A DNA stretch of 64,000 nt from Bacteroidaceae bacterium. Its GTDB lineage: Bacteria; Bacteroidota; Bacteroidia; Bacteroidales; Bacteroidaceae. The notes beneath the pieces are model-generated. The model made no database searches and was not told where the DNA came from. It saw nothing but the letters and a program-made list of their open reading frames with translations. The stretch is from the NCBI GenBank assembly GCA_017461345.1, contig JAFTYP010000013.1:124001-188000 (forward strand), read 5' to 3'. Shown here one piece after another: positions 52,544 to 60,998 of the stretch. Numbering within the stretch: position 1 is the first letter of the stretch; each line of letters opens with the position of its first letter. A program made the position numbers and the translations under genes.

Positions 52544-53492
52544 CTTCTTTCTGTTGTATTTTTTGTTGTGATTCGTATGCTTCCACGATGCGCGTCACGA
52601 GTTTGTGTCGCACGATGTCTTTTTTTGTGAGTTCTGTAAACCCAACGCCTTTTACATCTTTCAGGATGCGGAGAGCCTCGATAAGGCCGGAGCGAACGCT
52701 GTGCGGAAGATCGACTTGAGTGGTGTCTCCCGTTACGATCATCTTGGTGTTCATGCCCATACGGGTAAGGAACATCTTCAACTGGGCGCTGGTTGTGTTT
52801 TGTGCTTCGTCGAGAATGACGACGGCGTCGCTCAGTGTTCGGCCTCGCATAAAGGCAAGGGGTGCAATCTGAATGATGTTCTGCTCCATCATTTCGCGCA
52901 GTTTCTGGGTGGGAATCATGTCCTCCAGTGCGTCATATAGTGGTTGGAGATAGGGATCTATCTTTTCCTTCATGTCGCCGGGCAGAAAGCCAAGTTTTTC
53001 GCCGGCCTCTACTGCGGGGCGCGAAAGTATGATTCTGCGTATCTCCTTGTTCTTGAGTGCCCGAACGGCGAGTGCAATGCTGGTGTATGTTTTGCCTGAG
53101 CCTGCAGGGCCTACGGCAAAGACGAGGTCGTTCTCCTGATAGGCTTTGACGAGTTTCTGCTGGTTGGTGGTGCGGGCACATATCGGTCTGCCTGTGACGC
53201 TATATACGATTACGCCTTCCACGCCTTCGCGCTCCGAGCCTTCGCCTCGTGTGATTTGCAGGAGTTCCTCTTCTGTCAGGCTGTTATACTTGAGGATGTG
53301 TTTTTGCAGTTTCTCTGTGGTTTCCTCGAAGGCACACATCTCCAGTTCGTCGCCCATGACGTGGATGACGTTGCCGCGTGCCACGATGCGGAGTTTTGGA
53401 TAGAGTGCTTTCAGCATCTGCATGTTGGCATTGTTCACTCCGTACAGAAGCAATGGGTCGATGTCCTCGATAAGGATGTGTTTTTCTATCAT
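52521..53492 (-). CDS. phoH: PhoH family ATPase
   Basis: The product has 323 residues. An N-terminal KH-like segment precedes the PhoH ATPase core: Walker [38 protein letters not shown], Walker [11 protein letters not shown], and [10 protein letters not shown]. PhoH-like proteins are linked to RNA processing in several bacteria. It is the first gene of phoH-purC-ubiE-aroE with a promoter at 53510-53517. Confidence 0.92.
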   Translation of the reverse strand: MIEKHILIEDIDPLLLYGVNNANMQMLKALYPKLRIVARGNVIHVMGDELEMCAFEETTEKLQKHILKYNSLTEEELLQITRGEGSEREGVEGVIVYSVTGRPICARTTNQQKLVKAYQENDLVFAVGPAGSGKTYTSIALAVRALKNKEIRRIILSRPAVEAGEKLGFLPGDMKEKIDPYLQPLYDALEDMIPTQKLREMMEQNIIQIAPLAFMRGRTLSDAVVILDEAQNTTSAQLKMFLTRMGMNTKMIVTGDTTQVDLPHSVRSGLIEALRILKDVKGVGFTELTKKDIVRHKLVTRIVEAYESQQKIQQKEDESIDKN

Positions 53493-53509
53493 TCGCCGAT
53501 ATTTTAATG

Positions 53510-53517
53510 CAAAAGTA
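53510..53517 (-). promoter_or_regulatory. -7 box (TACTTTTG) for the phoH operon
   Basis: The minus-strand TACTTTTG is 18 bp before ATG 53492. Confidence 0.55.
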
Positions 53518-53549
53518 ATAAACTATTTTGAGATTACCACGAATTTGTG

Positions 53550-53557
53550 TACTTTTG
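53550..53557 (+). promoter_or_regulatory. -7 box (TACTTTTG) for the DUF5715 gene
   Basis: It is divergent from the phoH promoter and 13 bp before ATG 53570, so the leader would be only a few nt. Confidence 0.55.
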
Positions 53558-53569
53558 TACGTTAAAAGT

Positions 53570-54403
53570 ATGAGAAGACTGAAGAAAAAGATATTTTTAG
53601 GCATTTTTGGAGGTGCGGTCTTATTGCTTGGAGCGGTAAGGCTTGCCTTCCCCAGTGTGGCAGTACCTGCGGAGGGTGAAAAAACTACTACAGTTAAGTC
53701 GGCCGACTTAACACGTAAAGTCGCCGAAGTTAACGTGGATAGTTTGCCGACTAAACACGTTAAGTTTGAAGAGCAACCTGATGTGGTGGATTCAGTGGCC
53801 CAGTCGGTCGGTCCGAATCCTCCAGTAAAATGGCATCCCGTCCGTAGTGTTCACTCGTATGCCGCCTGCTTCCCCGACTTGCAGGATGTGCAGATCGAGG
53901 CAGCAAAACAATGGGGCGTCTCTCCCGTTTGCGACAGAGACGAGGCAGAGAGGCGCAGGAACGAACTCGTCTATGTAGGAGCCAGCCCGTTCTTCTGCAT
54001 AGATAAGAACATGAGGTACAGCATACCTTACCTCGTTCCCCGAGCCAGCCACCTGCTTTCCACAATAGGACGCAACTATTTGGACAGTCTGTATGTGAAG
54101 GGAATCCCCTTGCACCGCATCATCGTGTCGAGCGTTCTGAGGACAGAAGCCGATGTTGCCCGCCTTCGCCGACGCAATCCGAATGCAACCGAACAAAGTT
54201 GTCATCGTTTTGGCACCACGTTCGATATCTGCTACAACCGTTTCTCAACCGTCTCCCCGCCAGATGGCCCACAGCGACGAACCGTACGGAACGACACACT
54301 CAAATGGGTGTTGAGCGAAGTGCTTCGCGACATTCGCGAACAGGAACTCTGCTATATCAAGTACGAAGTCAAGCAGGCTTGCTTCCATATTACTGTCAGA
54401 TAG
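53570..54403 (+). CDS. DUF5715-like membrane-anchored protein, D-Ala-D-Ala peptidase-like fold
   Basis: The product is 277 residues from ATG 53570. Residues 1-26 form an anchor or signal (KKIFLGIFGGAVLLLGAVRL). Residues 40-70 (VKSADLTRKVAEVNVDSLPT) are encoded by a 22-bp repeat array. The C-terminal domain has SSVLRTEADVARLRRRNPNA, then SCHRFGTTFDICYNRF, the Ser-x-His-x-x-Gly...Asp layout seen in VanY/M15-type peptidases, and a late His (CFHITVR). A periplasmic peptidoglycan role is likely by inference. Confidence 0.65.
   Translation: MRRLKKKIFLGIFGGAVLLLGAVRLAFPSVAVPAEGEKTTTVKSADLTRKVAEVNVDSLPTKHVKFEEQPDVVDSVAQSVGPNPPVKWHPVRSVHSYAACFPDLQDVQIEAAKQWGVSPVCDRDEAERRRNELVYVGASPFFCIDKNMRYSIPYLVPRASHLLSTIGRNYLDSLYVKGIPLHRIIVSSVLRTEADVARLRRRNPNATEQSCHRFGTTFDICYNRFSTVSPPDGPQRRTVRNDTLKWVLSEVLRDIREQELCYIKYEVKQACFHITVR
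53693..53780 (+). repeat. 22-bp periodic array inside the DUF5715 coding region (4 units)
   Basis: Units begin at 53693, 53715, 53737 and 53759 with GTTAAGTCGGCCGACTTAAC-like palindromes. Since 22 is not a multiple of 3, each unit is read in a different frame, yet no stop arises. It forms the linker between anchor and catalytic-like domain. Confidence 0.78.
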
Positions 54404-54515
54404 TTAAAAATATGCAAGAAAGCCTCCTGTCGTTAAACTTTTCGCCCGCTCCAATGGTCAAAGGAGAAAAGAGGAAGATGCAAACCTCATTTGTTGAATA
54501 AAAAAGAAAAGTAAA

Positions 54516-55085
54516 ATGAGAAAGACAATCATCATGGCCGTTTTGGCTCTCATTGGGAGTACAACACTCTGCGCCCAGGAGCGCATGAGCGCAGAAGAAC
54601 TTCAGAAGGCAATGGCAGAACGTATCGAAAAGGCAGCAGAACGTATGGCGAAAGACTTTAGCCTCAAAGACGAAGCCAAACACACCTTCGTAACAACCTT
54701 CGTGGCATACCAGAAAGAAATGTTCGCTACAAACCAGCCCCGCACACAACGTCCGGAACAAGGTGAAGGCGCAACCAAGCCCGAAGACCTCAGTGCAGAA
54801 GACGCAACGGCGAAGATTCAAGAGACATTCACACGTCAGGAGCAGCAGATAGCCACCATGCAAAAGCGTATGGAAGTACAAAAGAAGTATGCAGAAGAGT
54901 TTTCTAAGGTGCTAACTCCTCAGCAGGTTCTCAAACTGTTAACTCCCCAGCGCAATCAGAACGGTCGTGGACAAGGTATGCGAGGTCAAGGCGGCGGCGA
55001 ACGTCGTGGCGGCTTCGAAGGTGGTCCACGCGGAGGCTTTGGTGGCCCTCGTGGCGGCTTCGGCGGTCCTGGCGGTGGCTTCTAA
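54516..55085 (+). CDS. Secreted Gly/Arg-rich protein with helical N-terminal domain
   Basis: The product has 189 residues. A signal peptide (MRKTIIMAVLALIGSTTLCA) precedes an amphipathic helical domain, residues 22-145, resembling Spy/CpxP or DUF4890 proteins (VLTPQQVLKLLTPQRNQNG near the end). The C-terminal 40 residues repeat GGFGGPRGGFGGPGGGF. A periplasmic chaperone-like or surface role is possible. It follows the DUF5715 gene by 112 bp and ends in a strong terminator. Confidence 0.75.
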   Translation: MRKTIIMAVLALIGSTTLCAQERMSAEELQKAMAERIEKAAERMAKDFSLKDEAKHTFVTTFVAYQKEMFATNQPRTQRPEQGEGATKPEDLSAEDATAKIQETFTRQEQQIATMQKRMEVQKKYAEEFSKVLTPQQVLKLLTPQRNQNGRGQGMRGQGGGERRGGFEGGPRGGFGGPRGGFGGPGGGF

Positions 55086-55117
55086 GAAGTTTTAACGAAG
55101 GAAAGATAAAGAAAAAG

Positions 55118-55149
55118 GTCCAAAGTTTTGCCGCTTTGGACTTTTTTTT
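55118..55149 (+). terminator. Rho-independent terminator with 8-T run
   Basis: GTCCAAAG (55118-55125) pairs with CTTTGGAC (55134-55141), followed by eight T. The next promoter box begins only 2 bp later. Confidence 0.9.
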
Positions 55150-55150
55150 G

Positions 55151-55158
55151 TAGTTTTG
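55151..55158 (+). promoter_or_regulatory. -7 box (TAGTTTTG) abutting the terminator
   Basis: The box lies 27 bp before ATG 55185 of the carboxynorspermidine synthase gene. Its -33 region would fall within the terminator stem. Confidence 0.5.
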
Positions 55159-55184
55159 CAAGTAAAACAAACTTAAATAAAACA

Positions 55185-56417
55185 ATGGGAAGAGTACTGA
55201 TTATAGGAGCTGGCGGTGTTGCAACCGTAGCGGCTCACAAAGTGTGTCAAAACCCTGACACCTTCACCGAGGTAATGATTGCCAGCCGAACAGAGAAGAA
55301 GTGCATCGCTTTGGCTGAAGTCCTCAAGAAGAAATACGGCACCGATGTCAAGACAGCACAAGTGGATGCCGACAGCGTAGAACAACTTGTGGAGTTGTTT
55401 GGCAGTTATAAGCCGGACCTGGTCATGAACCTTGCGTTGCCCTATCAAGACCTTACCATCATGGAGGCTTGCTTGCAGACAGGGTGCAACTATCTCGACA
55501 CAGCTAACTATGAACCGAAGGACGAGGCACACTTCGAGTATTCTTGGCAGTGGGCATATCGTGAACGCTTTGAGAAGGCTGGCCTTTGTGCCATTCTTGG
55601 CTGCGGTTTCGACCCGGGCGTGACAAGCATCTTCACAGCCTACGCTGCCAAACATCACTTTGATGAGATTCAGTACCTCGACATCGTGGACTGCAATGCG
55701 GGCAATCACCACAAGGCATTCGCCACAAACTTCAATCCCGAAATCAACATCCGCGAGATTACACAGAAGGGCCTTTACTGGGAGAATGGCAAGTACATCG
55801 AGACAGAGCCGATGGAGATTCATAAGCCTTTGACCTATCCCGGCATCGGTCCCAAAGAGAGTTATCTGCTTCACCACGAGGAGATAGAATCACTTGTCAT
55901 CAATTATCCGACCATTAAGCGTGCACGTTTCTGGATGACATTCGGCCAGCAGTATCTCACTTATCTCGACGTTATACAGAACATCGGCATGAGCCGTATC
56001 GACGAAGTGGAGTACAAGGCTCCCAAGGCCGATGGCAGCGGCGAGGAGATCGTTAAGATTGTACCTTTGCAATTCCTCAAAGCCGTGTTGCCCAATCCAC
56101 AAGATCTTGGCGAGAACTACGATGGCGAAACAAGCATCGGTTGTCGTATTCGTGGTCTCAGAGGCGGCGAGGAGCATACATATTATGTATATAACAACTG
56201 TTCGCATCAGGCAGCATACGAGGAGACGGGCATGCAGGGTGTAAGTTACACTACGGGTGTGCCTGCCATGATTGGTGCGATGATGTTCCTCAAGGGCATA
56301 TGGAGCAAGCCCGGTGTGCACAACGTAGAGGAGTTTGACCCCGATCCCTTCATGGAACAACTCAACAGCCAGGGTCTTCCTTGGCACGAGATTCATGACG
56401 GAGATTTGGAGTTGTAA
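55185..56417 (+). CDS. Carboxynorspermidine synthase (saccharopine dehydrogenase family)
   Basis: Condenses aspartate semialdehyde with a diamine, using NADPH, to give carboxynorspermidine or carboxyspermidine. The product is 410 residues from ATG 55185. GRVLIIGAGGVATVAAHKV is the Rossmann site, CNYLDTANYEPKDEAHFEYS and LGCGFDPGVTSIFTAYAAKH follow, and SYTTGVPAMIGAMMFLKG lies near the end. Together with nspC at 22.3 kb it completes the alternative spermidine route. Upstream codons (19 residues) would overlap the terminator and are rejected. recA starts 26 bp later. Confidence 0.9.
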   Translation: MGRVLIIGAGGVATVAAHKVCQNPDTFTEVMIASRTEKKCIALAEVLKKKYGTDVKTAQVDADSVEQLVELFGSYKPDLVMNLALPYQDLTIMEACLQTGCNYLDTANYEPKDEAHFEYSWQWAYRERFEKAGLCAILGCGFDPGVTSIFTAYAAKHHFDEIQYLDIVDCNAGNHHKAFATNFNPEINIREITQKGLYWENGKYIETEPMEIHKPLTYPGIGPKESYLLHHEEIESLVINYPTIKRARFWMTFGQQYLTYLDVIQNIGMSRIDEVEYKAPKADGSGEEIVKIVPLQFLKAVLPNPQDLGENYDGETSIGCRIRGLRGGEEHTYYVYNNCSHQAAYEETGMQGVSYTTGVPAMIGAMMFLKGIWSKPGVHNVEEFDPDPFMEQLNSQGLPWHEIHDGDLEL

Positions 56418-56443
56418 GAATTAACTTATAAGACGAAACGAAT

Positions 56444-57475
56444 ATGGTAAAGAAAGAAACAGCAGATATATCGCCCAGCCAGCAGAGCGAGAAGTTGAAG
56501 GCACTTCAGGCAGCCATGGCAAAGATTGAGAAAGACTTTGGCAAGGGCTCAATCATGAAGCTTGGCGAGGAGAAAATAGACAACATTGAGGTAATTCCTT
56601 CGGGTTCCATTGCGCTGGACTATGCACTTGGTGTGGGCGGTTATCCCAAAGGACGTATTGTGGAGATTTATGGTCCGGAGTCTTCCGGTAAGACGACGCT
56701 GGCCATTCATGCCATTGCCGAGGCTCAGAAGCAGGGTGGCATCGCTGCTTTTATCGATGCAGAACATGCTTTCGACCGTTTCTATGCTGCTAACTTGGGC
56801 GTGAATGTTGATGAACTTCTCATCTCTCAACCCGACAATGGCGAGCAGGCTTTGGACATTGCCGACCAACTTATTCGCAGTGCTGCTGTGGATATTATCG
56901 TCATCGACTCTGTTGCCGCATTGACACCAAAGGCAGAACTTGAAGGCGACATGGGCGACAACAAGGTAGGTTTGCAGGCACGTCTGATGAGCCAGGCATT
57001 GCGTAAGTTGACTGCCACCATCAGCAAGACGAACACCACCTGCATCTTCATCAACCAGTTACGCGAGAAGATAGGTGTTATGTTTGGCAACCCCGAGACA
57101 ACTACCGGCGGTAATGCCTTGAAGTTCTATGCTTCGGTTCGCCTTGACATTCGCAAGTCTTCGAGCATCAAGGACGGCGATAACGTTATCGGCAACGAGG
57201 TGAAGGTGAAGGTCGTGAAGAACAAGGTTGCTCCTCCTTTCCGTCGTGCGGAGTTCGAAATCATGTATGGCGAAGGTATTTGTCGTGTAGGCGAAGTAGT
57301 TGATTTGGGTGTTGACTTCGGTATTCTCGAGAAGAGTGGCTCTTGGTATAGTTACAACGGTTCAAAACTTGGCCAGGGCAAGGAGGCAACAAAACGAGTT
57401 GTCCGCGACAATCCTGAACTTTGTGACGAGATAACTTCAAAGATTTATGAAGCCATGAATGCCAAGAAAGAATAA
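56444..57475 (+). CDS. recA: Recombinase RecA
   Basis: The strand-exchange and LexA-coprotease ATPase. The product has 343 residues. Walker [17 protein letters not shown] (about residue 75), [23 protein letters not shown] and [19 protein letters not shown] are the family signatures. Possibly cotranscribed with the upstream synthase gene, as no separate -7 box was seen in the 26-bp gap. Confidence 0.97.
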   Translation: MVKKETADISPSQQSEKLKALQAAMAKIEKDFGKGSIMKLGEEKIDNIEVIPSGSIALDYALGVGGYPKGRIVEIYGPESSGKTTLAIHAIAEAQKQGGIAAFIDAEHAFDRFYAANLGVNVDELLISQPDNGEQALDIADQLIRSAAVDIIVIDSVAALTPKAELEGDMGDNKVGLQARLMSQALRKLTATISKTNTTCIFINQLREKIGVMFGNPETTTGGNALKFYASVRLDIRKSSSIKDGDNVIGNEVKVKVVKNKVAPPFRRAEFEIMYGEGICRVGEVVDLGVDFGILEKSGSWYSYNGSKLGQGKEATKRVVRDNPELCDEITSKIYEAMNAKKE

Positions 57476-57502
57476 TGGCAAACGACAAATAGAATAGAGA
57501 GA

Positions 57503-57538
57503 GTTGTGTGTGTCTTAATCAGACATGCACAACTTTTT
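57503..57538 (+). terminator. Terminator after recA
   Basis: GTTGTGTGTGTCT pairs with AGACATGCACAAC across a 5-nt loop with a small internal mismatch, then TTTTT. Confidence 0.8.
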
Positions 57539-57610
57539 GTTATGCAGGTTAGTCTTTTGGCTATCTGAAGGGTATTATATGTAGGAGTAACTCTTTAAAG
57601 ACACAAAAAT

Positions 57611-59500
57611 ATGAAACGAAGAATTTTCTTTCTGCTTGCTCTTGTTGCAATGACAGGGCTGGCTAAGAATGTCGTTGTGGAACGTCCGGCATTCCGTTCT
57701 CTCATGAAGAACTTTAACTACAGGGCAGACATTTGGCCTGTCAAGGTTGAACTGACTAAGCATGCAACTGTCGTGCATTTCCATGTCGCCCGTGCTGCAC
57801 GGAGCAGTTGGAGCACGGACGGAGGATGGCTTGAAGTCGATGGCCGGCAGTTTGCCTATCAGAAAGGACGCATCCTGACGCACGATGGCTCTAAACTCCT
57901 TGCAGATGATGACCTTGAACTGGGCAAGGACTACGAGAGGAACGCGCAGCAAGACTCCCTTATCCTCTATTTCGAGCCGCTTCCGAAAGGCACAAAGACG
58001 TTCGATTACATTGGTGGAGACGCCCCGAATGCATGGACTGTCTATGGCATCAGACTGGATAAGAAACTCTACCCTGAACTGCTTCCTGCTTACCAGGAAA
58101 GGGAGGATGACGGTAAGCCACTGGAGCCGTTGGCTTTGACACATGGCGAGGCGTCTGTTTCTGTTACTGTCTATGGCGACAGTATCTGCCAGTTGGGTTG
58201 GTTTGATGCGCCTTTCTGCGACCCCATCACCGGGTTTTATCGCGCAAAGGACCGCAAAGAAGGTACATCAAAACATTTTTCCAATCCTGTCTATACAGCA
58301 ACCTTTCCCATCTTTACCTTTTACAAGATAGAGAAGAACACACCCAACAGGCAGTTCCCCTTGCTTTTGATTCCTGGCGAGACACTGACCTTGGACGCCG
58401 ACCCCGATGCTTGCGAGGCATGGCTTCAAGACTTTGCTGCGGGCAAGCCCAAGCATAAAGGCTATCGCTTTGGCGGTTCTACTGCAGACCTCAACGAGGT
58501 GCTGCTGGAAAACCTGAACATATATTATCCCGGCATGGCACCGTTGCCGAGCCACGAAGATGTGAAAGATTTCCCCGAGTGGCGCGACAAGTTGTGGCAG
58601 AACCTCGACTCCTTGAAGCAAGGTGTGCTGAAGCGCAGGAACTATACCCGCAGGCAGAAGGATTTTCTGACGCTTCTTGCCGACAGACTCTATGTACGTT
58701 ACTGCGTAGGAGGTGCCGATATGCTTGCTTTCCAAAAACGTATTGCGAACCCCGACAGCACGCTGGCACACCTGAAGAGCACCTTTACACTCACCGACCC
58801 TCATGCTCGTGAACTTCTATTCTTCCGCGACGGACGCACTTTCTGGCTGCCTCTCATGCCCGAACTCCTGCCTTATTTCGAAGCAAACGGTATGGTCGAA
58901 ACAGAGCCTTACAAGATGACGAAGGCGATGGCAGAAGCAAAGAAGATGCACGACATCATAGCACAAGGCAAGGTGATGCCTGAGGACTCGATAAAGAAGA
59001 TACATCCACATTTCCAGGGTATAGTGAGAGAGTTCAACGACACCACACGTGTTCAACTCGAACGCTTGCAGCGAGAGGCAAAAGAACGTATGATGCCCAC
59101 ACCGGAAGTGCCTGGCGACAAACTCCTCGAGGCGATTCTAAAGGAACATCCCGGCAAGGTGGTCTTCTTCGACCTTTGGGCAACGTGGTGCGGCCCCTGC
59201 AGGCAAGGCATCGAGGCAATGGAGCCACTCAAGGAAGAATTGCAGGGCAAGGATGTTGTCTTCGTGTATCTCACCGACGAAAGCAGCTCCCTTAACGAGT
59301 GGAGAGAATACGTCATCAAGACGCCCGGCCTGCATTATCGCCTTCCGAGCAGCAAGTGGAAGCAGATGCCTATCTCCGGTGGCATACCCCAATACTACCT
59401 TTTCGACCGACAGGGACGTAAGGTTTGGGAGCAGACAGGCTTCGGCGATGCAGTCCTCGAAGACATCGAGAAGCAACTCTATAAAGCATTGGAACCATAG
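57611..59500 (+). CDS. TlpA-like thioredoxin-fold secreted protein
   Basis: The product has 629 residues. A signal peptide (MKRRIFFLLALVAMTGLAK) is followed by a 450-residue N-terminal region of Bacteroidetes type and a C-terminal TlpA/AhpC thioredoxin domain from about residue 500. Its active site is FFDLWATWCGPCRQG and a cis-Pro segment lies in ISGGIPQYYLFD. It probably reduces or isomerises disulfides in the periplasm. A single gene between terminators. Confidence 0.85.
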   Translation: MKRRIFFLLALVAMTGLAKNVVVERPAFRSLMKNFNYRADIWPVKVELTKHATVVHFHVARAARSSWSTDGGWLEVDGRQFAYQKGRILTHDGSKLLADDDLELGKDYERNAQQDSLILYFEPLPKGTKTFDYIGGDAPNAWTVYGIRLDKKLYPELLPAYQEREDDGKPLEPLALTHGEASVSVTVYGDSICQLGWFDAPFCDPITGFYRAKDRKEGTSKHFSNPVYTATFPIFTFYKIEKNTPNRQFPLLLIPGETLTLDADPDACEAWLQDFAAGKPKHKGYRFGGSTADLNEVLLENLNIYYPGMAPLPSHEDVKDFPEWRDKLWQNLDSLKQGVLKRRNYTRRQKDFLTLLADRLYVRYCVGGADMLAFQKRIANPDSTLAHLKSTFTLTDPHARELLFFRDGRTFWLPLMPELLPYFEANGMVETEPYKMTKAMAEAKKMHDIIAQGKVMPEDSIKKIHPHFQGIVREFNDTTRVQLERLQREAKERMMPTPEVPGDKLLEAILKEHPGKVVFFDLWATWCGPCRQGIEAMEPLKEELQGKDVVFVYLTDESSSLNEWREYVIKTPGLHYRLPSSKWKQMPISGGIPQYYLFDRQGRKVWEQTGFGDAVLEDIEKQLYKALEP

Positions 59501-59516
59501 CCTTGCCCAAACATTG

Positions 59517-59582
59517 CAGGCAACAAAATGCGGAGCGGTACATCGTTTATATCGGTGTGCCGCTCTTTTTGTGTTGCCTGTT
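59517..59582 (+). terminator. Nested hairpin terminator after the TlpA-like gene
   Basis: The inner stem GAGCGGTACA/TGTGCCGCTC runs into TTTTTG. An outer stem CAGGCAACAAAA/TTTTTGTGTTGCCTG encloses it. Confidence 0.75.
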
Positions 59583-59612
59583 AGTCCGACTTTGGATGTA
59601 GAGTTTGTTGCA

Positions 59613-59678
59613 CATACACGTACGTGCGATTGAATATACATGTATGTGCAAATGAACATACATGTACGTGCAAACAAT
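59613..59678. repeat. 22-bp periodic array, CATACATGTACGTG type (3 units)
   Basis: Units start at 59613, 59635 and 59657, each with a palindromic core (ACACGTACGTG, ACATGTATGTG, ACATGTACGTG) and fillers such as CAAATGAA. It lies after the terminator in the 365-bp gap before the ECF sigma gene. The rest of that gap holds only the sigma promoter. Confidence 0.85.
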
Positions 59679-59793
59679 TCGGCTCATTGTGTCGGGTTCT
59701 TAACCTGCCTGAATTGGGCAATTTCCGATGTTATTTTTCGTTGTTAACCAGCATAGATAGGGCTGGGAAGTTTGTCGATTTGTCAAAAAATCC

Positions 59794-59801
59794 TATTTTT
59801 G
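59794..59801 (+). promoter_or_regulatory. -7 box (TATTTTTG) for the sigma operon
   Basis: It is 64 bp before ATG 59866 and matches the primary-sigma element rather than an ECF-specific motif, so the sigma operon may not depend only on itself. Confidence 0.45.
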
Positions 59802-59865
59802 TACAAATTTTTTACTGTCGGGGTTAGTTTTTTCTGTCTTTGAAGGGTATTATAAGTAAAGCGTG

Positions 59866-60387
59866 ATGGAACAAGAGGCTGTCAAGAGGCTGTTCATGCA
59901 GCACTACGTCAAGATGCAGAGGGTGGCGCGCACCCTGCTCTACGACGAGAAGGAGAGCGAAGATGTCTGTAGCGACGTCTTCGAGAGTCTGCTTCGTGCC
60001 GATATGCTTCTCGAGCCTGGAACGGAGGAACGCTACCTGATGACGAGTGTCAGAAATCGTTGTCTGAAGCGGCTTCGCCACGTAGCCATTGAACATTCAC
60101 CATTGACCATTGACCATTTCGCAGCGGCAAATGGTACAGCCAATAATGGCGAAGATCCAATACACAATGGTCAATGTTCAATGGATGACAGGCTGTCGGA
60201 CATCGAGGAATTTGTTGTCAGTCATCTTTCGGAACGCGATCAGCGCATCTTCGGCCTGCGTTTCTCGGAAGGTTACAGTTACGAAGAGATTGCCGTGGCA
60301 GAAGGCATCAGCAAGGTTGCAGTGTGGAAACACCTCTCACATGCCATCACAGAAGTAAAAAAACACTTTAATACGAAAAACGTATGA
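59866..60387 (+). CDS. ECF RNA polymerase sigma factor
   Basis: The product has 173 residues from ATG 59866 (a GTG codon precedes it). Sigma region 2 spans residues 5-75 (LFMQHYVKMQRVARTLLYDE, ESEDVCSDVFESLL); region 4 from about 118 has GYSYEEIAVAEGISKVAVWK. The linker between them is enlarged by an in-frame repeat (60086-60184) encoding IEHSPLTIDHFAAANG...HNGQCSMDD. It overlaps the anti-sigma gene start by ATGA. Confidence 0.9.
   Translation: MEQEAVKRLFMQHYVKMQRVARTLLYDEKESEDVCSDVFESLLRADMLLEPGTEERYLMTSVRNRCLKRLRHVAIEHSPLTIDHFAAANGTANNGEDPIHNGQCSMDDRLSDIEEFVVSHLSERDQRIFGLRFSEGYSYEEIAVAEGISKVAVWKHLSHAITEVKKHFNTKNV
60086..60184. repeat. ATTGACC-heptamer inverted repeat inside the sigma factor gene
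   Basis: CCATTGAACATTCACCATTG (60086-60105) and its inverted copy (60165-60184, one mismatch) flank 59 bp containing further ATTGACC heptamers. It is read through in frame between sigma regions 2 and 4. Confidence 0.8.
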
Positions 60388-60998
60388 AGCCTTTAGACGA
60401 TAAGCAGTTGTTCTTCGATATGCAGGAACACCCGGAGAAATACTCCGACGAGCAACTCGAGGCGATGATGACTGAACTTGACAAAGAACCGGATGCAGAA
60501 ACTGCGTGGCATAAGTTCCTCTCTAACTCCCCCGTAAAAGAGGAGAACTCCATCCCTTTAAGGAAGGGCTGGGGGTGGTCTTCCCTTCGCCGTGTGGTGG
60601 CGATAATTACAGCTTTCGCCTTCCTAGGCATCATTTCACTGGCCGGCTATCATTCCTTCTTCTATAAGACGACAACGGACAACGGACAACGGACAACAGA
60701 TACAACGGCGGTCAAGACTGAGCGTTTCTATGTCGATGTGCAGGATGGCGACACCATCTTCCGTTTCGAAAACATCCGTCTGGACAGTATTCTTGCAGTC
60801 GTGAGCAGGCATTATGAGCGTCGAGTCGTTTTCAAGGACAAGGCCCCGGCACATCTGCGTCTCTATCTGACCTGTCATACGACACAAACACTCGAGGAGT
60901 TTGTTGAGACCCTGAACATGTTCGATGGTATCAATGTTACACAGGAGTTCTATATGTTGTACGTTGAATCGGACGAAAAGAAGGAGGGTAAGCAATGA
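60384..60998 (+). CDS. FecR-like anti-sigma factor
   Basis: The product has 204 residues. The N-terminal cytoplasmic part (residues 1-65) is followed by a single membrane helix (VVAIITAFAFLGIISLAGY) and a periplasmic domain of the DUF4974/STN-like kind (FENIRLDSILAVVSRHYERR, VETLNMFDGINVT). It would hold the ECF sigma factor and respond to the receptor. Two repeat-derived inserts flank the membrane helix: PLRKGWGWSS and TTTDNGQRTTDTT. It overlaps both neighbours by ATGA. Confidence 0.82.
   Translation: MKPLDDKQLFFDMQEHPEKYSDEQLEAMMTELDKEPDAETAWHKFLSNSPVKEENSIPLRKGWGWSSLRRVVAIITAFAFLGIISLAGYHSFFYKTTTDNGQRTTDTTAVKTERFYVDVQDGDTIFRFENIRLDSILAVVSRHYERRVVFKDKAPAHLRLYLTCHTTQTLEEFVETLNMFDGINVTQEFYMLYVESDEKKEGKQ
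60669..60706 (+). repeat. ACAACGG heptamer run inside the anti-sigma gene
   Basis: GACAACG is repeated about four times in tandem and encodes TTDNGQRTTD just outside the membrane helix. It is the same coding repeat as in rpoN and the downstream receptor. Confidence 0.8.
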
